Assembly (NCBI RefSeq): GCF_004563925.1
Contig: NZ_SPNJ01000001.1
Coordinates: 620,001 to 684,000, forward strand
DNA from: Herbaspirillum sp. 3R11
GTDB lineage: Bacteria; Pseudomonadota; Gammaproteobacteria; Burkholderiales; Burkholderiaceae_D
Direction: 5' to 3'
DNA: 64,000 nt
Shown here: piece by piece, positions 35,099 through 42,342 of the stretch
How positions within the stretch are numbered: the stretch's first letter is position 1
Layout of the letters: each line of letters begins with the position of its first letter
Program-made: the position numbers and the translations under genes
Notes under the pieces: model-generated
Seen by the model: only the letters and a program-made list of their open reading frames with translations
The model's database searches: none
What the model was told of the DNA's origin: nothing

Positions 35099-35320
35099 TC
35101 AGAACTCCTTCACCGGAACCTGGATATTGACCGCAGCAACGAAAACATTGTTCCTGGCTGCTGCATCTGTCTGTTGTTCCGCGAGTTCTGCGGCTGCGAT
35201 GAAGATGAAGTCTTCATTGCTGTCCGGCACCAGGTTCATCGCCTGCAACAACTGGAACAACAATGGGAACAACAGTGATGCCGCGATGGGCAGTGCAATA
35301 GCGCCAATGATAATCCACAT
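35099..35320 (-). CDS. 73-residue membrane protein under TetR-type operator control
   Basis: From ATG 35320 (GGAGAGGA just upstream) the product is MWIIIGAIALPIAASLLFPL followed by an amphipathic region (LLQAMNLVPDSNEDFIF) and a soluble tail ending VNIQVPVKEF. One N-terminal hydrophobic helix is predicted. I do not recognise the family. A palindrome 12 bp upstream of the start codon is shared with the promoter of the TetR gene next to it, which strongly suggests that this is a real, regulated gene. Confidence 0.65.
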   Translation of the reverse strand: MWIIIGAIALPIAASLLFPLLFQLLQAMNLVPDSNEDFIFIAAAELAEQQTDAAARNNVFVAAVNIQVPVKEF

Positions 35321-35332
35321 GATCCTCTCCCT

Positions 35333-35354
35333 GTTTAGCACGATAGTGCGAAAT
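35333..35354. promoter_or_regulatory. TetR operator copy 1 (upstream of the 73-residue protein)
   Basis: TTTAGCAC and GTGCGAAA form an imperfect inverted repeat around GATA. The 22-bp element matches the copy at 36061-36082 at 18 positions, with mismatches only at the outer base and in the centre. Confidence 0.85.
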
Positions 35355-35431
35355 TTAGATAAAAAAAAGCAAACACAAAAAGCAAACAAAACTCCCGCAT
35401 GCAGCGCCGGCATGTCGGCACTGCAGCGGCC

Positions 35432-36052
35432 TCAGCCGTGATAATTGAAACTGCGGTAAGTCGAAATCAGCCGGTCGTAAGCTGTTTGCACGCGCCCCAG
35501 CGCCTCCGGATCGCGCAGGAAGCGCGCATCGTGCATCAGTCCGACCATCAGGCAATACAGTTCGAACACCAGCTGCTGCGGATCGGTATCCGGGCGCAGC
35601 TGGCCTTCTTCCAGCGCCTGCTCGATGGTCCGGTGCAGCATGCCGCGCCATTGCAGGATGTTCTTCTTGATGCGGTCGCGCATCGGGCTGTCGACCACGT
35701 CGTCGTATTCAAAAGCCCCGGCGATGTACAGGCAACTGACGTCGTTGTTGGTGCGCTGCAGCCAGTTGCGGATCATCTTGTTCAGACGTGGAAGGCCACG
35801 CGGCAGCGCCATCGCGGGCTTGAAGATTTCTTCCACGAAACGGCGGTCGAATTCGTCCAGCACCGCCTGTTGCAAAGCTTCTCGCGAGCCGACGCGCGAA
35901 AACACGCCGCTTTTGCTGATGTTGAGCCGCTTGGCGACTTCGCCCAGCGACAGCGACTCCAGCCCCTCGTTGGCCGCCATCTCAAGGGCAGTGTCGACGA
36001 TGGCGCTCAGAGTCAGTTCGCTTTTGGCGGTACGGGTGATGACGGTATCCAT
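35432..36052 (-). CDS. TetR family transcriptional regulator
   Basis: From ATG 36052 the product has 206 residues with the TetR helix-turn-helix (LSLGEVAKRLNISKSGVFSR) and a C-terminal domain of the TetR_C type (RTNNDVSCLYIAGAFEYDD; QQLVFELYCLMVGLMHDARF). The frame extends 61 codons upstream without homology. The operator at 36061 ends nine bases before the start codon, overlapping the ribosome-binding region, so autorepression is expected. The second operator copy lies in front of the downstream small membrane protein gene. Confidence 0.9.
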   Translation of the reverse strand: MDTVITRTAKSELTLSAIVDTALEMAANEGLESLSLGEVAKRLNISKSGVFSRVGSREALQQAVLDEFDRRFVEEIFKPAMALPRGLPRLNKMIRNWLQRTNNDVSCLYIAGAFEYDDVVDSPMRDRIKKNILQWRGMLHRTIEQALEEGQLRPDTDPQQLVFELYCLMVGLMHDARFLRDPEALGRVQTAYDRLISTYRSFNYHG

Positions 36053-36060
36053 GGTCGTCA

Positions 36061-36082
36061 ATTTAGCACACTGGTGCGAAAT
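36061..36082. promoter_or_regulatory. TetR operator copy 2 (upstream of the TetR gene)
   Basis: ATTTAGCAC and GTGCGAAAT flank ACTG; the arms are complementary except for one position. The 22-bp element is immediately upstream of the TetR start codon and matches the copy at 35333. Confidence 0.87.
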
Positions 36083-36174
36083 GTAAATCGCTTTGTGCCG
36101 CGATCGTAGAAGTACCGTAGGCAGGCCGTGTCGAAAGCGATGAAAGGATGCAGAAAGGAAATGTTTGACGTGCA

Positions 36175-37026
36175 TCAGTCTGGTAGCAATGCCCTCAAGG
36201 CTGCCGAAGTCTCCGCATTGGCCGGGAAAAAGCACTCCATCGCCAACTCCGACAAAGTAATGTCGACCGGCGTGCCGAAGATGGTGGTGGTGCTGAAGAA
36301 GGACAGCACGCCGCCGTCCGTCGCCAGTTGGAACGGCACCGCCACGGCCGCATAAGGCGAGGCCGGGTGTTCATTGGCATCGGTTCCGGCGGGCTCCGGA
36401 TAGCTCTGCAATTCCTTCATCAGGTCGATCAGCACCGGATCTGCGCTCAAGGCGATCTGCTGGCGCAGGCGATCGAGCAGGTGGCGACGCCATTCGGGAA
36501 AGTTGACGATGCGCGGCGCCAGTCCTTGCGGATGCAGGCTCAGGCGCATGACGTTGACGGGTGCGGCCAGCAATTCCGGCGCCACGCCGGTCAGCAGCAA
36601 GGGAATGACGCGATTGGCCGACACCAGGTTCCAGTGGCGGTCAATGGCCAGCGCCGGAAACGGTTCGTGACCGGTCAGGATCTGTTCGATCGCCGCACGC
36701 GCCGCCAGCAGCGCCGGATCGTCCAGCGCACGTTCCGGAAACAACGGCGCGAAGCCGCCCGCCATCAGCAAGGCATTGCGTTCGCGCAGCGGGATCTCGA
36801 GCCGTTCGGCCAGCCGCAACAGCATCTCCCGGCTCGGTTGCGAGCGGCCGGTTTCGAGAAAGCTCAGATGACGCGTCGAAATTTCAGCCTCGCAGGCCAG
36901 GTCGAGCTGGCTCATGCGGCGGCGCAGGCGCCATTCGCGCAGCAGGTCGCTGGCGCTGCGCGCAGCGGCGCGGGATGGTGTCGTAGTCAAGGGAGATGTC
37001 GTGATCATGAGCGGATCATAGCGCAT
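36175..37026 (-). CDS. XRE-family regulator with MmyB-like ligand domain
   Basis: The 283-residue product has an N-terminal XRE helix-turn-helix (SQLDLACEAEISTRHLSFLE, residues about 39-58, followed by RSQPSREMLLRLAERLEIPL) and a C-terminal MmyB-like domain, a PAS-like fold that binds fatty acids or related ligands (PFPALAIDRHWNLVSANRVI; MRLSLHPQGLAPRIVNFPEW; GTPVDITLSELAMECFFPAN). GAGG upstream supports the ATG at 37026; 37008 is an alternative. It is divergent from the NTF2-like gene, with a perfect operator-like palindrome between. Confidence 0.92.
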   Translation of the reverse strand: MRYDPLMITTSPLTTTPSRAAARSASDLLREWRLRRRMSQLDLACEAEISTRHLSFLETGRSQPSREMLLRLAERLEIPLRERNALLMAGGFAPLFPERALDDPALLAARAAIEQILTGHEPFPALAIDRHWNLVSANRVIPLLLTGVAPELLAAPVNVMRLSLHPQGLAPRIVNFPEWRRHLLDRLRQQIALSADPVLIDLMKELQSYPEPAGTDANEHPASPYAAVAVPFQLATDGGVLSFFSTTTIFGTPVDITLSELAMECFFPANAETSAALRALLPD

Positions 37027-37042
37027 CGTCCGGCATCCTCAC

Positions 37043-37059
37043 ATTACCTCCGAGGTAAT
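37043..37059. promoter_or_regulatory. Palindromic operator for the XRE regulator
   Basis: ATTACCT-CCG-AGGTAAT is a perfect inverted repeat 17 bp upstream of the XRE start and 117 bp upstream of the divergent NTF2-like gene. Its position and symmetry fit an autoregulatory operator. Confidence 0.8.
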
Positions 37060-37175
37060 TGCCGGTGCTACCGGGTCTGCGCAAAGATGTGTCTGACGCC
37101 GCACCGGATGTGTTGCAGATGTACCGGGCGGCGATCGATTGAACGCCTTTTTTCACTCACCGTATGGAGCCGAGC

Positions 37176-37550
37176 ATGACAAACCTGAACAACGAACACA
37201 TGAGCAACCTGGTCGATCTCTACATCGCCGTCTGGAACGAACCGGACGCCGCGCGCCGCACCGGCCTGATCGAAGAACTCTGGACCGCCGACGCCAGCTA
37301 CCGCGATCCGCTGATGCAAGGCGACGGCCATGCCGGCATCTCGCAGCTGGTCGCGGCGGTGCACGAGCGCTTCCCGGGCTTCCGCTTCAGCCGCATCGGC
37401 GCGGCCGACTTCCACGGCGACCATTTGCGTTTTTCGTGGGCGCTGGGGCTGGACGGTGAGGAAGCCATGATCAAGGGTACCGATTACGCCATCCTGCAGG
37501 AAGGACGCCTGCGCAGCGTGACTGGTTTCCTTGATCAGGTGCCGGCCTGA
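37176..37550 (+). CDS. NTF2-like (SnoaL-type) protein
   Basis: The 124-residue protein has the NTF2 alpha+beta cone pattern (LYIAVWNEPDAARRTGLIEE; LWTADASYRDPLMQGDGHAG; FRFSRIGAADFHGDHLRFSW). ATG 37176 is used because GGAG lies seven bases upstream; an in-frame ATG at 37164 overlaps that sequence. Such proteins are small isomerases, hydrolases or ligand binders. It is divergent from the XRE/MmyB-like regulator, which probably controls it. Confidence 0.85.
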   Translation: MTNLNNEHMSNLVDLYIAVWNEPDAARRTGLIEELWTADASYRDPLMQGDGHAGISQLVAAVHERFPGFRFSRIGAADFHGDHLRFSWALGLDGEEAMIKGTDYAILQEGRLRSVTGFLDQVPA

Positions 37551-37567
37551 GCCTGGCGGCCGGCAGC

Positions 37568-38572
37568 CTATTGCGCATTGAGGATGCGATCGACCCGCTC
37601 GGCGCTGGCCGGATGGCTCGACAGGTAAGGCGGCACACCGCCGCCGGCAGCTTCCTTCTCGCCCAGCTTCTCGAACACGTACGCCAGCTTCTTGCGGCTG
37701 ATGCCGTTGGCCTTGAACAGCTCCACGGCATAGTCGTCGGCCTCGCGCTCGACGTCGCGTGAATACTTCATGTCCAGCAGCACCGTCGGGATATTGGCGA
37801 TCACCGCCGAGACGTCGCCGAACAGCGCCGTCGCGGCCGCGCCGATGGCCGAGCTCTGGATCAGGCGGCGCATCAGGTGACGCCGGTGCACGTGGCCCAG
37901 TTCATGCGCGAGCACGCCCATGACCGCGTCGTCGTCATCCAGCAGCGTGACGATTTCGTCGGTCAGCACGATCTGACCCGACGGCAGCGCCAGCGCATTG
38001 GGGCCGATGCGGCTTTTGCGGAACACGATCTCGTAGTGAGGCACGCCTTCGACTTCGGCCGTCAGCGCGCGAAAGCGCGTCGTGATGGCGGTGCGCCGCG
38101 TGGCCGGCAACTGTGCCGGCAGCAGGATATGGTCGTCGAGGAAGTCCAGCGCACCGTCGCCGATGCGCTGCTCGACGCTGATGGGCAACGAGCGCGCGAC
38201 GACTTCCGCCGCCAGCGGCAGCAGATACAGGTAACCCAGCACCAGCACCACCACCAGCGTCGCGGCCGCGGCCAGCGTGGCGCGCCAGTTCTGCTGCATG
38301 CGCACCACCAGCGAATCACGATGAGCGGTGGCTTGCAACAGGCTCGTGAAGGCGGCGTTGTCCTGGATTTCAAGATAGGCGCCGTCGGGGTAGGTCACCT
38401 TGCGCGCCGCCCGGTTGAGTCGCTCGGACACACGCAGCTGGGCAATCGGACAGGCCCGTTCAGCCTCGCCGCTGATGGTGGCGACGCCGTCGGCCACGTC
38501 CAGCGTGACCGCATGGCGACGCGAGGTCTTGCCGTCGAAGTAGAACGCTGCAACCTGTATCACGGCGCTCAA
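37568..38572 (-). CDS. M48 family membrane-anchored metallopeptidase
   Basis: The 334-residue protein has an N-terminal soluble domain of about 100 residues, one or two hydrophobic segments (ATLVVVLVLGYLYLLPLAAE), and an M48 zinc protease domain with the HELGH motif and the third ligand in SRDVEREADDYAVELF. The C-terminal SSHPASAERVDRIL is typical of the family. It overlaps the end of the DUF898 gene by four bases, so the two are translationally coupled. Quality control of membrane proteins is a plausible role. Confidence 0.9.
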   Translation of the reverse strand: MSAVIQVAAFYFDGKTSRRHAVTLDVADGVATISGEAERACPIAQLRVSERLNRAARKVTYPDGAYLEIQDNAAFTSLLQATAHRDSLVVRMQQNWRATLAAAATLVVVLVLGYLYLLPLAAEVVARSLPISVEQRIGDGALDFLDDHILLPAQLPATRRTAITTRFRALTAEVEGVPHYEIVFRKSRIGPNALALPSGQIVLTDEIVTLLDDDDAVMGVLAHELGHVHRRHLMRRLIQSSAIGAAATALFGDVSAVIANIPTVLLDMKYSRDVEREADDYAVELFKANGISRKKLAYVFEKLGEKEAAGGGVPPYLSSHPASAERVDRILNAQ

Positions 38573-39675
38573 AGCGACAGATCGAAGTCGAGCAGGTCGC
38601 TCAGGCCTTCACCGGCGGCGGAACCCTGCGCCGCATTGCCGGCGATGAACTCGTCGAGATTGCCGGCCGCATGCAGGCTCATCGATTCGATCTTGTAGCG
38701 CAGCGCGCGGATCTGCGCGAACGGCGTGAACAGCCCCAGCGTCAGCACGATGCCGAGGATGTTGGTGAAGGCGATGAACATCATGCGCGGCCAGCGCATC
38801 GCGCTATGGAAGCGGTGTTCGCCGAGCCGGGTATGGTTCCAGATCAGGTTTTGCAGCAGCGTCAGGAACAGCGGATACATCAGGAACGTCCACACATACA
38901 GCGCAAAGAACAGCAGCATGAACGAGAACACGCTGTGCGCGCCGAAATCGCGCCCGGCGGCGATCAGCGCGGTGCCGCCCAGCGCCACCACGATCGCGAT
39001 GAAGCCGGCCAGGTAAATCCCGAAGCCGATCAGGTAGGTCTTGTAGAAACTGCCCACCGAGCCGTCGAACGAGAAATGGCTGGCGCCGAAGCGCGATTCA
39101 TTGTGCTGGAAGCGTTTGATGCGCTGATGCGTGAACGGCGTCAGCAGGTACAGCGTCAGCACGGTCAGGATGGGCAGCAGCAGATAGGCCTTGTAAGCAC
39201 CGCCGGCGTTGCCGCGAAAGCCGAAGCGGATACCGCGATAGCTGGAGTTGTACAGCTTGAACTGCAAGCTGCGCCAGATCAGCCATGGCACCGCCAGCGC
39301 AAACACCAGCAGCGCGATGATGCCCAGCAGCGGGTTGTAGTTGAATGCGAACTGGTAGCCGAACAGCAGCACCACCGCGACGATGCGGCCCTTGAGGATG
39401 GCGATGGGGTTGCCGTGATACTCGAAGCTGGTGCCCGCCACCGTCGTGTTGTCATAAAAATAACGCAGGCGGCGCACCTTGGCCCACGCCGAGTAAATGC
39501 CGAAGGTGACCACTGACAGCAGCAGATTGACTATCCATATGCGGAAATATTCGGAGCCGCGTCCGCTGAACGAAAACCCTTCCACCGATGGCTCGGTCTG
39601 CGGCGGCAGCAATGATGCAAAACTGGTCGGCGTATTTGGCTCAGGCTGCCCCGGCGGATCGAAAGTGTCGCTCAT
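38569..39675 (-). CDS. YjgN family (DUF898) integral membrane protein
   Basis: From ATG 39675 the product has 368 residues. After a proline-rich cytoplasmic start, the DUF898 pattern appears: FSFSGRGSEYFRIWIVNLLL, TFGIYSAWAKVRRLRYFYDN, and a repeat of the same architecture in the second half (GLFTPFAQIRALRYKIESMS). About eight hydrophobic segments are seen. The two halves look like an internal duplication. No activity is known. The downstream M48 protease start codon overlaps its stop. Confidence 0.9.
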   Translation of the reverse strand: MSDTFDPPGQPEPNTPTSFASLLPPQTEPSVEGFSFSGRGSEYFRIWIVNLLLSVVTFGIYSAWAKVRRLRYFYDNTTVAGTSFEYHGNPIAILKGRIVAVVLLFGYQFAFNYNPLLGIIALLVFALAVPWLIWRSLQFKLYNSSYRGIRFGFRGNAGGAYKAYLLLPILTVLTLYLLTPFTHQRIKRFQHNESRFGASHFSFDGSVGSFYKTYLIGFGIYLAGFIAIVVALGGTALIAAGRDFGAHSVFSFMLLFFALYVWTFLMYPLFLTLLQNLIWNHTRLGEHRFHSAMRWPRMMFIAFTNILGIVLTLGLFTPFAQIRALRYKIESMSLHAAGNLDEFIAGNAAQGSAAGEGLSDLLDFDLSL

Positions 39676-40357
39676 GTTTACCCCGTTCGTTGTTATGGAA
39701 TTAGATGCCCGACGCAAGCGATGAGTCCGGCGCGTCGTTGAGTGCGGCAAAGAATCTCTTGCGGCATGCAAAAAGTCAAGCCGTCGCCGAATTGATGTCG
39801 TCGAAATCGGCGGCGATGAAATTAAAAAGGAGGCGTGAATAAAAATAGAAAATAAAAATAGAAAATAAAAAATGAAAAATAAAAGAAGAAAAAAACGATC
39901 GGGAAAATGTAACTGCCGTTCATCGACCGGATGAAAAACCGAGGGTGTCGCCGTTTGGCGACACCCTCCATCATCGTCAAAAAATTATCGCCTCCACATA
40001 GGGAAAACGCAGATAAAAAATGATGATGCGGGCAGTCATATTTGCGTGTCGCGAAAATTTTATACGGATTAAAAATACGCGCTGCGAATTCAACTGCGCG
40101 AATGTTCTGCAATCTCATTTCACTGTTACAAAGTTCTCGTGAACTTTCTATTTCTTGATGTGCCGAATCGCCTGAGATCGCTGCACAACTCATGTCGTGA
40201 AAACACAAACGGCATCAGCATTACAGCGATCTCACCCTCCGCGGAGGACAGCGTTCATCATCGCGTAGAAACAGTGCGCCACCATATGAAGATCATGTCC
40301 CCGATTTGTTTTATCAGTGCCACGTCTTGCACCGCACATCTATCTTCAGGAGATACC
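39676..40357. other. AT-rich intergenic region upstream of bactofilin
   Basis: This 682-bp gap holds an A-rich low-complexity run (about 39830-39895, repeats of AAAATAGAAAATAAAA), a perfect 12-bp-stem hairpin at 39941-39968 that reads as a terminator on the reverse strand, and a 12-bp palindrome CCTCCGCGGAGG at 40237-40248. A reverse frame of 128 codons crossing the low-complexity run gives a phenylalanine-rich tail and is not accepted as a gene. A short untranslated RNA on the reverse strand is possible. Confidence 0.55.
39934..39968 (-). terminator. Strong reverse-strand terminator without an assigned gene
   Basis: GAGGGTGTCGCC and GGCGACACCCTC form a perfect 12-bp stem with a four-base loop. 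Read on the reverse strand the stem is followed by GG and five T residues. No protein gene ends here, so it may terminate a small RNA. Confidence 0.75.
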
Positions 40358-40888
40358 ATGCTTCGCTCAGAAACCCTCTTTGGCAAACGAGAAACCAATT
40401 CGCCAAACACCCCTTTCGGCGCCAACAACAACTTGACGCAACCGGGCGTATCCAATGTGTCGAAGACAGCGACTCCCACTTCCACTCCTTCTTCCAGCTC
40501 GCAGCCGAACAACAGCTCCGGCTCCAACGAAATGGGCAGCAAGCTGATCGTCGGACCCAACATCAAACTGAAAGGTGTCGAAATCAATGATTGCGACACG
40601 CTCGTGGTCGAAGGCCGCGTGGAAGCCACCATGGATTCGCGCGTGATCCAGATCGCCGAAAAGGGCGCGTTCAAGGGATCGGCTGAAATCGACCTGGCTG
40701 AAATCCGCGGCGACTTCGACGGCGATCTGACCGTGCGCCAGAAACTGGTGATTTATTCCAGTGGCCGGGTATCGGGCAAGATCCGTTACGGCAAACTGGT
40801 GATCGAAGAGGGCGGCCAGCTCAGCGGCGATGTGCAGGTCGGCGGCAGCGCAGAGCAGCGCGAACTGTTGCAGGCTAAAACGGCTTAA
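40358..40888 (+). CDS. Bactofilin family cytoskeletal protein
   Basis: The 176-residue product has a Ser/Thr/Asn-rich flexible N-terminus of about 55 residues and a right-handed beta-helix core of the bactofilin type (LIVGPNIKLKGVEINDCDTL; VVEGRVEATMDSRVIQIAEK; GKIRYGKLVIEEGGQLSGDV). Bactofilins polymerise without nucleotide and position envelope enzymes. AGGAGA precedes ATG 40358; the frame is open upstream but not family-like. It stands alone; a terminator is present about 200 bp downstream. Confidence 0.93.
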   Translation: MLRSETLFGKRETNSPNTPFGANNNLTQPGVSNVSKTATPTSTPSSSSQPNNSSGSNEMGSKLIVGPNIKLKGVEINDCDTLVVEGRVEATMDSRVIQIAEKGAFKGSAEIDLAEIRGDFDGDLTVRQKLVIYSSGRVSGKIRYGKLVIEEGGQLSGDVQVGGSAEQRELLQAKTA

Positions 40889-40987
40889 CGGACGCATTAA
40901 TTTCACCTGGCCGTCTTACTTGATCGAGTAAGCGGCGACCGTCAGCTGCTTGCCGCGGGCGCGGCAGCGGCGTGTCCGACTGTGGCC

Positions 40988-41013
40988 GTCTATCGGCTTA
41001 GTCTATCGGCTTA
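40988..41013. repeat. Tandem 13-bp direct repeat
   Basis: GTCTATCGGCTTA occurs twice without a spacer (40988-41000 and 41001-41013) in the bactofilin 3' region. It may be a slippage product; no role is evident. Confidence 0.8.
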
Positions 41014-41090
41014 TTGCTCAAGACGGCAGAGACAGCGCGATGCTTTCCGGAATGTTCCGGACGGGTTGCTGACCTTGTTCGCCTGTTTTT

Positions 41091-41110
41091 AACGGCTGTT
41101 AGCCGTTTTT
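41091..41110 (+). terminator. Intrinsic terminator upstream of purU
   Basis: AACGGCT and AGCCGTT pair around a GTT loop and the stem runs into five T residues. It can end the bactofilin transcript or an independent small RNA. Confidence 0.75.
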
Positions 41111-41253
41111 CGTGCTTTCCAGGCCCCTGATGGGGGTTTGGCGCTTTGTGCGCGTGCGCCGGGCATGCGACAATAGCGGCTTTTCGCCATTCGGCTGCAT
41201 TCCGGAGTCTTTTCCGGGACTGGCGGCAGGCGACAGCGCTTTCACGATCGACT

Positions 41254-42123
41254 ATGACTCACCCGGAATACATCCTCACCATCTCCTGTCTCGACCAGCG
41301 CGGCATCGTTCATCGCGTGTCGGGCTTTCTCGCCGATCACGGCTGCAACATCATCGATTCCGCCCAGTTCGGCGACGCCCAGTCGAAGCTGTTCTTCATG
41401 CGCGTGCATTTCGCGTCGGAAGACCCCACGATCAGCGACGAAGTGTTGCGCGCCGATTTCGCACTGCTGGGCGGTTCGCTCAACATGGACTGGGAACTGC
41501 ACGACGCCGCCGCCAAGCCGCGCGTCTTGCTGATGGTGTCGAAGATCGGCCATTGCCTCAACGACTTGCTGTTCCGCTACAAGAGCGGCCTGCTGCCGGT
41601 GGAAATCCCGGCCATCGTGTCCAATCACACCGATTTCTACCAACTGGCGGCAAGCTACAACATCCCCTTCCATCATCTGCCATTGGCTGCCGGTGCGTCG
41701 GAGGAGGCCAAGATGGCGCAGGAAGCGCGTATCCTGGAAATCGTCGAGCACAACCAGATCGACCTGGTGGTGCTGGCGCGTTACATGCAGATCCTGTCGC
41801 CGTCGATGTGCGCTGCGCTCAAAGGCCGCGCGATCAACATCCACCATTCCTTCCTGCCCAGCTTCAAGGGCGCCAAGCCGTATTACCAGGCGCATGACCG
41901 CGGCGTAAAGCTGATCGGCGCCACTGCGCATTTCGTCACCAGCGACCTCGACGAAGGCCCGATCATCGAGCAGGGCGTCGAGCGCGTGGATCATTCCATG
42001 GGGCCGGATACGCTGACCGCCATTGGCCGCGACATTGAGTCGGTGGTGCTGGCGCGCGCCGTCAAGTGGTTCACGGAACACCGCATCCTGCTGAACGGGC
42101 ACAAGACGGTGATCTTCAACTGA
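41254..42123 (+). CDS. purU: Formyltetrahydrofolate deformylase
   Basis: PurU hydrolyses 10-formyl-THF to formate and THF, balancing one-carbon pools. The 289-residue product from ATG 41254 has an N-terminal ACT domain (YILTISCLDQRGIVHRVSGF) and a C-terminal formyltransferase-like domain with the catalytic Asn-His-Asp set in INIHHSFLPSFKGAKPYY and DLDEGPIIEQG. The frame is open upstream but lacks homology. A strong terminator follows. Confidence 0.96.
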   Translation: MTHPEYILTISCLDQRGIVHRVSGFLADHGCNIIDSAQFGDAQSKLFFMRVHFASEDPTISDEVLRADFALLGGSLNMDWELHDAAAKPRVLLMVSKIGHCLNDLLFRYKSGLLPVEIPAIVSNHTDFYQLAASYNIPFHHLPLAAGASEEAKMAQEARILEIVEHNQIDLVVLARYMQILSPSMCAALKGRAINIHHSFLPSFKGAKPYYQAHDRGVKLIGATAHFVTSDLDEGPIIEQGVERVDHSMGPDTLTAIGRDIESVVLARAVKWFTEHRILLNGHKTVIFN

Positions 42124-42150
42124 TCACGCTTTTGTGAGCTTGCAGGCGAA

Positions 42151-42185
42151 AACGCCGGTGCAGATCTTCTGCACCGGCGTTTTTC
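42151..42185 (+). terminator. Intrinsic terminator after purU
   Basis: A 13-bp perfect stem (ACGCCGGTGCAGA / TCTGCACCGGCGT) with a three-base loop is followed by TTTTC. It separates purU from the wsp operon. Confidence 0.92.
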
Positions 42186-42342
42186 ATTGGGGCCGCGAGT
42201 GGCAATGCGCAGGCGATTCAGCGATAATGCGCGGGAAGCAAGAATCTAGCGGTTTTTCGATGATTTTTCGATATTAATTTCACGCCAGGTTTCGCATCAT
42301 CTTCTGCACCATCTTTTATCCTATTGAGAGAGCCCCGTCAGC

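Larger units (their letters stand above)
40889..41253. other. Intergenic region between bactofilin and purU
   Basis: The 365-bp stretch contains a tandem 13-bp repeat at 40988-41013 and a compact terminator at 41091-41110, then the purU leader. No ORF with family features is seen. The terminator is 200 bp from the bactofilin stop, leaving room for a long 3' untranslated region or a small RNA. Confidence 0.55.

Noticed and set aside
39830..39895. Repeated AAAATAGAAAATAAA units as a possible CRISPR or iteron array
   Set aside because: Units are irregular and too short, with no spacers; this is simple low-complexity sequence.
39822..40208. 128-codon reverse frame in the gap upstream of bactofilin
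   Set aside because: Its C-terminus is the translation of a low-complexity A/T run (Phe/Tyr/Leu repeats), it crosses a strong terminator, and no family features are present.
40237..40248. CCTCCGCGGAGG palindrome upstream of bactofilin
   Set aside because: Perfect but only 12 bp and GC-rich, which is expected by chance in this base composition; no second copy or linked regulator.
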